From Streptomyces neyagawaensis (GTDB lineage Bacteria; Actinomycetota; Actinomycetes; Streptomycetales; Streptomycetaceae): a stretch of DNA of 62,992 nt. A program made the position numbers and the translations under genes. The stretch spans positions 1-62,992 of the forward strand of contig NZ_JAMGBG010000125.1 of the NCBI RefSeq assembly GCF_023516595.1, in the 5' to 3' direction. The notes beneath the pieces were generated by a model that did no database searches, was not told where the DNA came from, and saw only the letters and a list, made by a program, of their open reading frames with translations. Positions 18,209 to 28,193 of this stretch are shown piece by piece (positions within the stretch are counted from its first letter, which is position 1; each line of letters opens with the position of its first letter).

Positions 18209-21200
18209 ATGACGGATTCATGCCTCGTCCCCTCCCCGGACCCCACCCCCACTTCCACCACTGCGGCTCCCGACGCCGAGCGCGAGAAGATCGCGATCAT
18301 CGGGATCGGATGCCGGCTGCCCGGCGGTGCCAACGACCACCGCGCGTACTGGCGGAACCTCGTCGACGGCAAGGACTGCATCACCCCGACCCCGCGCAAC
18401 CGGTACGACGTCACCACCCTGGGCAGCCGCGACAAGGCCAAGCCGGGCCGACTGGTCGGCGGTCGGGGCGGATACATCGACGGCTTCGACGAGTTCGACC
18501 CCTCCTTCTTCGGCATCAGCGGCCGCGAGGCCGACCACATGGACCCGCAGCAGCGGAAGCTGCTGGAAGTGGCCTGGGAGGCCCTGGAGGACGGCGGCCA
18601 GAAACCGGCCGAGCTCGCCGGCCGTGACGTGGGCGTCTACGTCGGCGCGTTCACCCTGGACTACAAGATCGTCCAGTTCTCCGACCTCTCCTTCGACACG
18701 CTCGCCGCGCACACCGCCACCGGCACGATGATGACGATGGTGTCGAACCGCATCTCGCACTGCTTCGACTTCCGCGGCCCCAGCGTCTCCCTCGACACCG
18801 CCTGCTCCTCCTCCCTGGTCGCCGTCCACCTGGCCGGCCAGAGCCTGCTTCGCGGCGAGACCGACCTCGCGCTGGCCGGCGGCACCCTGCTCCACATCGC
18901 GCCGCAGTACACCATCGCCGAGACCAAGGGCGGATTCCTCTCCCCACACGGCCGTTCCCGCACCTTCGACGCCGCCGCCGATGGCTATGTCCGCGCCGAG
19001 GGAGTCGCGATCGTCGCCCTCAAGCGGCTCTCCGACGCGGTCCGCGACGGCGACCCCGTGCACGCCGTCATCATCGGCAGCGGCGTCAACCAGGACGGCC
19101 GTACCAACGGCATCACCGTGCCCAACCCGGACGCCCAGGTCGCCCTCATCGAACGGGTCTGCGCCGAGGCCGGGATCGTCCCCGGCAGCCTCCAGTACGT
19201 CGAGGCGCACGGCACGTCCACCCCCGTCGGCGACCCGATCGAGGCGACAGCACTGGCCCGTGCACTGGCGGTGGGCCGCCGGCCCGGTGACCGCTGCTAC
19301 GTCGGCTCGGTGAAGACCAACATCGGACACACCGAGTCGGCGGCCGGCCTCGCCGGGCTGATCAAGTCGGCGCTGGCGCTGAAGCACCGACTGATCCCCC
19401 CGCACATCAACCTGGAGCGGCTCAACCCCGCGATCGACCCGGCCGCCCTCCCGTACGAGATCCCCACCGAGCCCACCCCGTGGCCCGCGCACCGGGGACC
19501 GGCCAGAGCCGGTGTCAACTCCTTCGGCTTCGGCGGCACCAACGCACACGTCCTGCTGGAGGCCGCGCCCGAGCCGGAACCGGAGCTGGAGCCGAAGCCA
19601 GAGCGGGAGCCGGGGCTGGAGTCGGTCGGTGCCGGGACCGCGGAAGGTGCCGCAGCTCCACGAACTGCCGGGACCGAAGCGGGCGTCGAGGCCGACGAGG
19701 CTGTCGGAGGTGGGGACGGCAGCGAGGCTCAGGCGCCTGTGCCGGAAGGGCCGGGGGACGGTGTCGTCGAGGTCGGCGCGGCTGCCGGGCCGCCTGTCTG
19801 GACGGTTCTGCCGCTGAGCGCACGGGAGACCGCCGCTCTGCCCGAGGTGGCCGCCGGGATCCAGGGCGAGTTGGCCGGTGTGCGGGGCGGTGCCCCGGCC
19901 CGTCCGGCCGACGTCGGTCACACCCTGGCCCATCGACGCCAACACCACGACACCCGGCTCTCGGTCGTGTACGACTCCCGCGATGCCGCCGCCCGCGCCT
20001 CGCTGGACGAGGCGCTCTCCGCCTATCTCCGCGGCGAACCGCACCCCCGGGTGCTCACCGACCACTGCCGCGAACCCCGGCACCGGCGGCTGGCCTGGGT
20101 CTTCACCGGCATGGGCCCCCAATGGTGGGCGATGGGCCGCCAACTCTTCGCCACCGAGCCGGTGTACCGGGAGGCCGTCGAGCGCTGCGGCGAGCACATC
20201 GCCGAGCTGACCGGCTGGTCGCTGACCGAGGAGCTCGCCGCCGACGAGGCGGACTCCCGGATGGCCGAGACCTGGCTCGCCCAGCCCGCCAACTTCGCCG
20301 TGCAGGTGGGACTGGCCGCCCTCTGGCGCAGCCGAGGGGTCCACCCCGACACCGTCGTCGGCCACTCCACCGGCGAGGTCGCCGCCTTCCACGAGGCCGG
20401 CGTCTACGACCTGGCCGACGCGGTCAAGGTCGTGGTGCACCGCAGCCGACTCCAGCAGCGGCTGGCCGGCACCGGCGGCATGCTCGCCGTCGCCCTCGGC
20501 GAAGCGGAGGCCGTTCGTCGGCTCCGCCCGTACGGTGACGCGATCTCGGTGGCCGCCGTCAACAGCCCGACATCGCTCACCCTCGCCGGGGACGAGACCG
20601 CACTGGCCGAACTGGCCACCGCGCTCACCGCCGAGCAGGTCTTCGTCCGCCCGCTGGCCGTCGAAGTGCCGTACCACAGCGCCCGCATGGAGCTGATCAA
20701 GGACGAGCTGCTGGAGTCGCTCGCCGACATCAAGCCGCGTCCGGCGAGGGTTCCGCTCCACCTCACCGGGCGCGAGGGCACCGCACGCGGCACCGAACTG
20801 GACGCCGCCTACTGGTGGCACAACGTCCGTGACCGCGTCCGCTTCCGGCAGGCGATCGAGCGGCTGACCGACGACGGGTACCAGCTGTTCCTGGAAGTGG
20901 GGCCCCACCCGGTGCTCGGCCGGTCGATCGCCGAGACGGTCGCGCACCGGACGGCCGGCGGGAGCGGTGAGGGTCGTTCCCCCGCAGCCGATGCCTCCGC
21001 AGCCGATGCCCCCGACGTACGCACGCTGCCGTCGATCCGCCGCCAGGAGGACGAACAGGTCACGTTCACCGCGTCGTTGGCCGCCCTGCACAACGTCGGT
21101 GTCGAGGTCGACTGGTCCGTGCTCCAGCCCGCCGGGCGGACGGTCCCGCTGCCGCGCTACCCGTTCCGGCGGGACCGGCACTGGGTCGAGCCCCGGCCGG

Positions 21201-24200
21201 TCGCCGTGGTACGGCAGGGCCGGGTGGACCACCCCCTGCTCGGCCGTCGGCTGCCGGGCGCCGAACCGGCCTGGGAGGCCCGGCTGGACACCGAGGCGCT
21301 GCCGTACCTGGAGGACCACCGCATCCAGGGCAGCGTGCTCTTTCCCGCCGCCGGATACCTGGAGATGGCGGTCCAGGCGGTGCGCGCCCTGACCGGGGGC
21401 GCCGACGCCGCCCTGGCCGGCATCGAGCTGCGCAAGGCACTCTTCCTGCCCGACGCGGAGAGCCGCGCCGTCCAGCTCACCCTCTCGACCGAGCACGGCG
21501 GCTTCACCGTCGCCACCCCCGCCGGCCAGGGAACCGAGCGCACCGTGCACGCCGTCGGCACCGTCCGGCCCGGCCAAAGCCGCCGCCCGGACCGGCCGTT
21601 GGACGTGACGGCGCTGCGCGAGCGGGCCGTCCGCCATCTGACCGGACCGGAGTGCTACGCGGAGCTGGCCGCGCTCGGCTACCACTACGGGCCGGCGTTC
21701 CAGGGCATCGAGGAGGTCTGGATCGGCCCCGGTGAGGCGCTGGCCAGGATCCGGCCGACGCCGGCGGTCGTCGGGCAGGGAGTGGATCATCAGGTGCATC
21801 CGGTGGTGATGGACGCGCTGTTCCAGACCCTGCTGACCCCGCAGCTGTCGACGGCCGGCCCCACAGGCGCCGAAATCCGGCTGCCGGTCGCCATCGACGA
21901 GGTACGGCTCGACGCGGTGGGCGATCGCACCCTGTGGGCGCACGCCACCGTCACCGACGAGACCGGCTCCGAACTGGTCGGCGACATCGCGGTCCACGAC
22001 GAGCAGGGCGTACCGCTCGGCGGGATCACCGGGTTCCGGGCCGCCGATGTCGAGCGGGCCGCGACGGCGGTCGGGCCGGCGACCATCGACGGCTGGCTCG
22101 CGGAACCGGTCTGGACCCCACTGCCGGACGCCCCCGACCTGTCGGACGCCTCCGACCTGCCGCTGGGCCACGCCGACGACTGGCTGGTGTTCGCGGACCG
22201 GCAGGGCGTCGCCGAAGCGCTGGCCCAGCGGATCACCGCACGCGGCGGCCGTTGCCTGCTCGTCCGGCCCGGCGCCGGGTACCGGCCCGCCGAGGGCGAC
22301 GATCCGGCCGTCGTCGATCCCGGCTCCGCCGCCGACCTGTCCCGTCTGCTGGCCGACCACCGGGCCTCCGGCGCACCGGACCCGGCCGCCGTCGTCCACC
22401 TCTGGAACCTCGACCGACCGGAACCGTCCACCCCGGCCGACCCCACCGCCACCGCCACCGCCACCGGCGACCCCACCGCCACCGCCGCCCCCACCTCCCC
22501 GGTCGCTCACGCCACCACGGTCGCCCTCACCCCCGCCGCCGACTCCGCCGACACACCCGACCCTGTCGCCGCCACCACCTCCGACTCCCCCGCCCCTGTC
22601 ACCGCCCCCACCTCCGTCACCCTCGTCACGCCCGCCACCCCCACCTCCACCGCCCCCGTCGCACCCCCCACTCCCCACGACCCCTCCCCCGGCGCCTACA
22701 GCCTGGTCGTCCTCGCCGCGCTGGTGTCGGCCGAACTGCCGGGCAGCCGACTGCACATCGTCACCCGGTGCGCGCAGGCCACCGTCGCCGGTGAGCCGGT
22801 CGAACCGCTGGGGGCGCCCGCCTGGGGAATCGGCCGGGTGCTGCGCCATCAGGAGCTGCCCGGCCACCCGGGCAAGCTGGTCGACCTCGGCCCGGACGGG
22901 GACCGCGACGGCGAGGCCGCCGCGTTGCTGCGTGAGTTCACGCTGGGCGACGAGGACGAGGTCGCGCTGCGGGACGGCCGTCGGCTCACCTGTCGGCTGA
23001 GGCGCGCCGAGGGGCTGAGCCGGCCGCTGCCGCCGCGGCTCCGGCCCGACGCCGCATACCTGGTCACGGGCGCCTTCGGCGCGCTCGGTCGGCTGCTGTG
23101 CCGCACGCTGGTCCGGCGCGGTGCCCGTCGGCTGATCCTGGTCGGCCGTGGCCCGCTGCCGCCGCGCGAGGAGTGGCGGGACGTCGACCCGACCGGCCAG
23201 GAGGGCCTGCGCGTCGCCTTCCTGCGGGAGCTGGAGGCCCTGGGCGCGGAGCCGGTCCCGGCGCGGCTGGACATCACCGACGAGTCGGCGCTGGCCGCCT
23301 GGTTGGCCGAGTACCGGCGGCTGGACCGGCCACCGATCCGGGGCGTCTTCCATCTGGCGGGGCAGGTCCGGGACACCCTGGTCGGCGAACTGGACCGGGA
23401 GACGTTCGACGCGGCGTACGGCCCGAAGGTGCTCGGCGCGCTCGCCCTGCACCGGCAGCTGGCCGGCGAACCGCTGGACCACTTCGTGCTGTTCGCCTCG
23501 ATCGCCTCGCTGCTGACCACGGCCGGGCAGACCAACTACGCCGCGGGCAACGCCTTCCTGGACGCGCTGGCCCACCACCGCCGGGCGCTCGGTCTGCCCG
23601 CGCTGAGCCTCGACTGGGGCCCCTGGGCGACCGGGATGATCGAGGAACTGGGTCTGATCGACCACTACCGCGTAAGCCGGGGCATGAGTTCGCTCGCCCC
23701 CGAGACCGGCATGGCCGTACTGGAACGGGTGCTCGGTCAGGACCGGGCCCAGTTGCTGATCGCCACCGTGGTGGACTGGCCGGTCTTCCTCTCCTGGTAC
23801 CCCGCTCCGCCGCCGCTGGTGGCCGACCTGGCCGCGGCCGCCCGGGAGTCCGGCCCGGCGACGGAGCCGACCGGCCCACTGGAGACGCTGCGGGCGGCCG
23901 GGGAGGCCGAGCGGCTGTCCCTGCTCACCTCCTGGTTCGGCGGGCTGGTCGCCTCCGTGCTCCGCGTGCCGGCCGACCAGATCGAACCGGGCGCCGGACT
24001 CGGGGCCCTCGGCCTGGACTCCCTGCTCGCGATGGAACTGCGGGCCCGCCTCACCACCGAACTCGGCACCACCCTCCCGCTGGTGGCGCTGCTGAGCAAC
24101 GCGCCGGTCGCCGAGCTGGTCGCCCAGCTGTACGAGTCGCTGGCCGAGCTGCTCCACGAGGAGCGGCCCGACCGGTGCGGGACCAGTGTGGAGCGGTACG

Positions 24201-27200
24201 AGGACGAGTCGGCGTACCCGCTGACGCAGAACCAGAAGGCCCTGTGGTTCCTCAAGCAGCTCGACCCGGACGGGTTCGCCTACAACATCGGCGGCGCGGT
24301 CGAGGTCCGGGTGGAGCTGGAACCCGACCTGATGGCCCTCGCCTTCCGGACCATGGTCGAGCGGCATCCCGGTCTGCGGGCCAACTTCGTGCTCGACGAC
24401 GGCGGTCCGGTACAGCGGATCTCCGCGGCGCTGGAGCCGGACTTCGGGGTCGTCGACGTCGAGCACCTGGACTGGGACGAGATCCACGCGGTGATCGTCC
24501 GGGAGTACCGCAGGCCGTACGACCTGGAGCATGACCCGCTGGTGCGGTTCCGTCTGTTCCGGCGCGGCCCGGCCCGGTGGGTGATCATGAAGGCCGTCCA
24601 CCACATCGTCTCGGACGCGATCTCCACGTTCACCTTCATCGAGGAGCTGCTCGCGGTCTACGAGGGGCTGCGGCGCGGCGAGGCGCCCCAACTGCCCTCG
24701 GTGTCCGCGCGCTACCTGGACTTCCTCAACCGGCAGAACGAGTTCCTGGCCGGGCGTGAGGCGTCAAGGATGCTCGACTACTGGCGTTCGCGGCTGCCCA
24801 CCGAGGTGCCGACCCTCGAACTGCCGACCGACCGGCCCCGCCCCGCGGTGCAGACCCACAACGGCGCCTCTGAGTTCTTCGTCCTGGACGAGGAGCTGAG
24901 CGCCCGGGTGCACACACTGGCCCGCGAGCACAACGTCACCGTGTTCATGGTGCTGCTCAGCGCCTACTACCTGCTGCTGCACGCGTACTCGGGTCAGGAC
25001 GACCTCATCGTCGGCAGCCCGGTGACCGGTCGCACCGACGAGGAGTTCGCCGGCGTCTACGGCTACTTCGTCAACCCGCTGCCGCTGTATGTCTCGCTGG
25101 CCGGGGAGCCGACCGTGGCCGAGCTGCTGGACCGGGTGCGCACCACCGTGCTGGGCGGCCTCGACCACCAGGAGTACCCGTTCGTGCTGCTGGTGGAGAA
25201 ACTCGGGCTCCAGCACGACCCCAGCCGCTCGGCGGTCTTCCAGGCGATGTTCATCCTGCTCCACCACAAGGTCGCCACCGAGAAGTACGGCTACCGCCTG
25301 GAGTACATCGAACTGCCGGAGGAGGAGGGCCAGTTCGACCTCACCCTCTCCGCCTACGAGGACGAGTCGGAGCACCGCTTCCACTGCGTGCTCAAGTACA
25401 ACACCGACCTCTTCCTGCCGGAGACGGTGTCCCGGCTGGCCGGGCACTACGTCAACCTGCTCACGGCACTGACCACGGCGGGCCCGGAGCGCGCGGCGAC
25501 CGGCCTGGAACTGCTCGGCCCCGACGAGCGGGCCCTGGTGCTCGGGCAGTGGAGCGGAGCGGACCGGCAGGTCGCGTACGACGAACCGGTGCACGAGCTG
25601 ATCCTGCGTGCGGCGGCGGCCGAGCCGACGGCCCCGGCGGTGGTGATGCCGGCCGGTTCCGGCCCGGCCGTCCGCCTCACCTACGGCGAGCTGGCCGAAC
25701 GCTCGGCGCGGGCCGCCGCCCGGCTGCGCGCGCTGGGTGCCGGGCCCGGCTCGGTGGTGGCCCTCTGCCTGGAGAAGTCCCCGGAGCTGATCGTCGCCCT
25801 GCTCGCGGTGCTGCGCACCGGCGCCGCGTATCTGCCGCTCGCCCCCGGCGACCCCGCCGACCGGCTGGCCTACATGGTCGAGCACGCGGGAGCGGACCTG
25901 CTGATCGCCGAGGACCACCGACTCGACCAGCTCGACCGACTCGACGGGCTCCCGGCCCGGCTGATCACCACGGACGAACTGAGCACGGTGGAGGCCGAGT
26001 TCGCGGACGAACCAGTGGGTCTGGAGGCGCCCGCGTACGTCATCCACACCTCCGGGTCCTCCGGTCGCCCCAAGGCCGTCCGGGTGTCGCACGGCAATCT
26101 GGCCTCGGCGTACCAGGCGTGGCGTGCCGAGTACCGGCTGGACACCGACGTCCGGGTGCACCTCCAGATGGCGGCCCCCTCCTTCGACGTCTTCACCGGG
26201 GACGTGGTCCGCGCGCTCTGCTCGGGCGGGACCCTGGTGCTGGTTCGGCGGGAGCTGCTGTTCGACACGGCCCGGCTCCACGAGGTGATGCGCGCCGAGC
26301 GGGTGGACGCCGCCGAGTTCGTCCCGGCGGTGGCCCGCGTCCTCGCCGATCACTGCGAACGGGAGGGGCTGCGGCTGGATTTCATGCGGCTGCTGGTGGT
26401 CGGTTCGGACGTGTGGAAGGTCGAGGAGTACGAGCGGCTGCGCGCCCTGTGCGGGCCGGCGACCAGGCTCGTCAACTCCTACGGCGTCACCGAGGCCACC
26501 ATCGACAGCACGTACTTCGAGGGGCTGCTGGACGGGCTGGCGCCCAGCCGGATGGTGCCCATCGGGCGGCCCTTCCCGAACAGCACCCTCTATCTGCTGG
26601 ACCGGCACGGACGCCCGGTCCCGCCCGGGGTCACCGGCGAGCTGTGGATCGGCGGCTCCGGCGTGGCGCTCGGCTACGCGGGCGACGAGGAACGGACCGG
26701 CCGGCGGTTCACCACCCTCCCGCTGGGCGGCGCCGACGGCACCGAGCCGGTCCGGGTCTACCGCACGGGTGACCTCGCGTGCTGGGACGCGGACGGCGGG
26801 GTGCGTCTGCTCGGCCGGGCCGACGCGCAGATCAAGGTACGGGGGCACCGGATCGAGCCGGGGGAGGTCGAGAGCCGGCTCGGGGAGTGGCCCGAGCTGG
26901 ACCGGGCGGTGGTCACCGTCCGTGCCGACGGGCGGGGCGAGAACATGCTCTGCGCCTACTGCGTGCCGGCCCCCGGCAGGACCCTCGACCGGCGTGAGCT
27001 GCGCCGTCATCTGGCCGGCCTCCTGCCGACCTTCATGATCCCGGCGCACTTCACCGAGGTGCCCGCGCTGCCGCTCACCGCCAACGGCAAGGTGGATCTC
27101 GCCGCGCTGCCCGCCCCCGGGACGGACGGCGTGGAACGGACGGCCGAACCGCCCGCGACCCTGTACGAGGTCAGGATGGCCGAGCACTGGCAGGCCCTGC

Positions 27201-28084
27201 TCGGCATCGAGAAGCCGGGGCTCCAGCACGACTTCTTCGAGTGCGGCGGCTCCTCGATCAGGCTGATCGAGCTGATCCATGGCCTCCAGGCCGAGTTCAA
27301 CATCAGCGTCCCGGTGAGCAGGCTGTTCGAGGTCACCACCCTGCACGGCATGGCCCGCACGGTCGAGCACATCATCACCGGCCGGATCGAGGGCGGCCGA
27401 CCGTACCTGTGGTTCAACCGGGAGCAGCGGCAGACCCTGTTCTGCTTCCCGCCGGCCGGCGGCCACGGCCTGGTGTACCGGCGGTTCGCGGAGCACCTGC
27501 CCGAGTACCGGCTGGTCGCCTTCAACTACGTGTCCGGCGACGGCAAGGTCGACGCGTACGCGGACCTGGTCGGCTCGCTCCAGCCGGAGGGGCCGTGCGC
27601 GTTGCTCGGCTACTCACTCGGCGGCAACCTCGCCTTCGAGGTGGCCAAGGAACTGGAGCGGCGCGGCCGCACGGTCTCCCATGTGGTGATCGTGGACTCG
27701 CACCGGATCGCGGAGCCCTTCGACCTCGCCGACGAGCATGTCGCTGCCTTCGAGCGTGAGCTGGAAGACCATCTGTGGCGGCACACCGGTTCGACGGCGG
27801 TCGCCGACGAGACCCGCGCGCAGGCCCGCGACTATCTGCGGTTCTGCAGCCGGACGCCCAACGTCGGTGTGGTCACCGCCGAGATCGGCGTCATCTCCGA
27901 CGCCGAGCAGGCCGCGCTCCACGAGGCCGGGTACCACGGCGCGTGGCACGGCAGCTCGGCCACCCGGACGACGGTCCTCACGGGCCACGGCACCCACGCC
28001 GAAATGCTCGACCACGAGTACAGCGCCCACAACGCCCGGCTCACCCGCTCGATCCTCACCGGAACCCCACCCCACACGTCGTGA
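18209..28084 (+). CDS. ikaA: Iterative hybrid PKS-NRPS, polycyclic tetramate macrolactam synthase
   Basis: 3291 residues (FtdB/IkaA equivalent). Domain order: KS about 27-455 (Cys199, His334, His374); AT about 620-935 (GHSTGE, Ser720; substrate motif VPYHS in place of HAFH); DH about 1010-1290 (His1037 in HRIQGSVLFP, Asp1202); KR about 1310-1830 (TGAFGALG at 1621, Tyr1777); ACP (Ser1938); C about 2000-2440 (HHIVSD, 2131-2136); A about 2450-2960; PCP (GGSS, Ser3016); TE (GYSLGG, Ser3136; GHGTH). There is no ER or methyltransferase. Adenylation pocket residues read D2660, V2661, G2664, E2703, L2729, V2731, S2757, I2765, D2766, K, close to the known ornithine code DVGEIGSIDK. One module acting iteratively makes two polyene chains and joins both to ornithine, forming the tetramate. 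Odd: an Ala/Thr/Pro-rich insert at about 1406-1495 in the KR structural half. The ATG at 18209 follows GAAGGA. Confidence 0.93.
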   Translation: MTDSCLVPSPDPTPTSTTAAPDAEREKIAIIGIGCRLPGGANDHRAYWRNLVDGKDCITPTPRNRYDVTTLGSRDKAKPGRLVGGRGGYIDGFDEFDPSFFGISGREADHMDPQQRKLLEVAWEALEDGGQKPAELAGRDVGVYVGAFTLDYKIVQFSDLSFDTLAAHTATGTMMTMVSNRISHCFDFRGPSVSLDTACSSSLVAVHLAGQSLLRGETDLALAGGTLLHIAPQYTIAETKGGFLSPHGRSRTFDAAADGYVRAEGVAIVALKRLSDAVRDGDPVHAVIIGSGVNQDGRTNGITVPNPDAQVALIERVCAEAGIVPGSLQYVEAHGTSTPVGDPIEATALARALAVGRRPGDRCYVGSVKTNIGHTESAAGLAGLIKSALALKHRLIPPHINLERLNPAIDPAALPYEIPTEPTPWPAHRGPARAGVNSFGFGGTNAHVLLEAAPEPEPELEPKPEREPGLESVGAGTAEGAAAPRTAGTEAGVEADEAVGGGDGSEAQAPVPEGPGDGVVEVGAAAGPPVWTVLPLSARETAALPEVAAGIQGELAGVRGGAPARPADVGHTLAHRRQHHDTRLSVVYDSRDAAARASLDEALSAYLRGEPHPRVLTDHCREPRHRRLAWVFTGMGPQWWAMGRQLFATEPVYREAVERCGEHIAELTGWSLTEELAADEADSRMAETWLAQPANFAVQVGLAALWRSRGVHPDTVVGHSTGEVAAFHEAGVYDLADAVKVVVHRSRLQQRLAGTGGMLAVALGEAEAVRRLRPYGDAISVAAVNSPTSLTLAGDETALAELATALTAEQVFVRPLAVEVPYHSARMELIKDELLESLADIKPRPARVPLHLTGREGTARGTELDAAYWWHNVRDRVRFRQAIERLTDDGYQLFLEVGPHPVLGRSIAETVAHRTAGGSGEGRSPAADASAADAPDVRTLPSIRRQEDEQVTFTASLAALHNVGVEVDWSVLQPAGRTVPLPRYPFRRDRHWVEPRPVAVVRQGRVDHPLLGRRLPGAEPAWEARLDTEALPYLEDHRIQGSVLFPAAGYLEMAVQAVRALTGGADAALAGIELRKALFLPDAESRAVQLTLSTEHGGFTVATPAGQGTERTVHAVGTVRPGQSRRPDRPLDVTALRERAVRHLTGPECYAELAALGYHYGPAFQGIEEVWIGPGEALARIRPTPAVVGQGVDHQVHPVVMDALFQTLLTPQLSTAGPTGAEIRLPVAIDEVRLDAVGDRTLWAHATVTDETGSELVGDIAVHDEQGVPLGGITGFRAADVERAATAVGPATIDGWLAEPVWTPLPDAPDLSDASDLPLGHADDWLVFADRQGVAEALAQRITARGGRCLLVRPGAGYRPAEGDDPAVVDPGSAADLSRLLADHRASGAPDPAAVVHLWNLDRPEPSTPADPTATATATGDPTATAAPTSPVAHATTVALTPAADSADTPDPVAATTSDSPAPVTAPTSVTLVTPATPTSTAPVAPPTPHDPSPGAYSLVVLAALVSAELPGSRLHIVTRCAQATVAGEPVEPLGAPAWGIGRVLRHQELPGHPGKLVDLGPDGDRDGEAAALLREFTLGDEDEVALRDGRRLTCRLRRAEGLSRPLPPRLRPDAAYLVTGAFGALGRLLCRTLVRRGARRLILVGRGPLPPREEWRDVDPTGQEGLRVAFLRELEALGAEPVPARLDITDESALAAWLAEYRRLDRPPIRGVFHLAGQVRDTLVGELDRETFDAAYGPKVLGALALHRQLAGEPLDHFVLFASIASLLTTAGQTNYAAGNAFLDALAHHRRALGLPALSLDWGPWATGMIEELGLIDHYRVSRGMSSLAPETGMAVLERVLGQDRAQLLIATVVDWPVFLSWYPAPPPLVADLAAAARESGPATEPTGPLETLRAAGEAERLSLLTSWFGGLVASVLRVPADQIEPGAGLGALGLDSLLAMELRARLTTELGTTLPLVALLSNAPVAELVAQLYESLAELLHEERPDRCGTSVERYEDESAYPLTQNQKALWFLKQLDPDGFAYNIGGAVEVRVELEPDLMALAFRTMVERHPGLRANFVLDDGGPVQRISAALEPDFGVVDVEHLDWDEIHAVIVREYRRPYDLEHDPLVRFRLFRRGPARWVIMKAVHHIVSDAISTFTFIEELLAVYEGLRRGEAPQLPSVSARYLDFLNRQNEFLAGREASRMLDYWRSRLPTEVPTLELPTDRPRPAVQTHNGASEFFVLDEELSARVHTLAREHNVTVFMVLLSAYYLLLHAYSGQDDLIVGSPVTGRTDEEFAGVYGYFVNPLPLYVSLAGEPTVAELLDRVRTTVLGGLDHQEYPFVLLVEKLGLQHDPSRSAVFQAMFILLHHKVATEKYGYRLEYIELPEEEGQFDLTLSAYEDESEHRFHCVLKYNTDLFLPETVSRLAGHYVNLLTALTTAGPERAATGLELLGPDERALVLGQWSGADRQVAYDEPVHELILRAAAAEPTAPAVVMPAGSGPAVRLTYGELAERSARAAARLRALGAGPGSVVALCLEKSPELIVALLAVLRTGAAYLPLAPGDPADRLAYMVEHAGADLLIAEDHRLDQLDRLDGLPARLITTDELSTVEAEFADEPVGLEAPAYVIHTSGSSGRPKAVRVSHGNLASAYQAWRAEYRLDTDVRVHLQMAAPSFDVFTGDVVRALCSGGTLVLVRRELLFDTARLHEVMRAERVDAAEFVPAVARVLADHCEREGLRLDFMRLLVVGSDVWKVEEYERLRALCGPATRLVNSYGVTEATIDSTYFEGLLDGLAPSRMVPIGRPFPNSTLYLLDRHGRPVPPGVTGELWIGGSGVALGYAGDEERTGRRFTTLPLGGADGTEPVRVYRTGDLACWDADGGVRLLGRADAQIKVRGHRIEPGEVESRLGEWPELDRAVVTVRADGRGENMLCAYCVPAPGRTLDRRELRRHLAGLLPTFMIPAHFTEVPALPLTANGKVDLAALPAPGTDGVERTAEPPATLYEVRMAEHWQALLGIEKPGLQHDFFECGGSSIRLIELIHGLQAEFNISVPVSRLFEVTTLHGMARTVEHIITGRIEGGRPYLWFNREQRQTLFCFPPAGGHGLVYRRFAEHLPEYRLVAFNYVSGDGKVDAYADLVGSLQPEGPCALLGYSLGGNLAFEVAKELERRGRTVSHVVIVDSHRIAEPFDLADEHVAAFERELEDHLWRHTGSTAVADETRAQARDYLRFCSRTPNVGVVTAEIGVISDAEQAALHEAGYHGAWHGSSATRTTVLTGHGTHAEMLDHEYSAHNARLTRSILTGTPPHTS

Positions 28085-28193
28085 CCCCGGCACGGCCCCG
28101 CCACCGGGACCGACCTCGCGGGCCGGCACCGACCACACCGGCCCGCCCCACACCGACCCCCACCACCGCCCCCGTAAAGGAACGGATCCCCCC

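Noticed and set aside
18218..24691. Very long open frame antisense to the PTM synthase gene (over 2100 codons)
   Set aside because: It reads as Gly/Arg/Val/Gln-rich sequence with no recognisable domain, while the plus strand has every catalytic motif of a PKS. High GC leaves the antisense frame free of stops.
24764..27496. Minus-strand open frame opposite the C and A domains of the synthase
   Set aside because: Shadow frame; the plus strand carries condensation and adenylation motifs without a break.
27738..28193. Upstream extension of the PTM P450 reading frame
   Set aside because: It lies in another frame over the thioesterase end of the synthase and is low-complexity Pro/Thr/Arg; the ATG at 28194 has a ribosome site and begins a standard P450 N-terminus.
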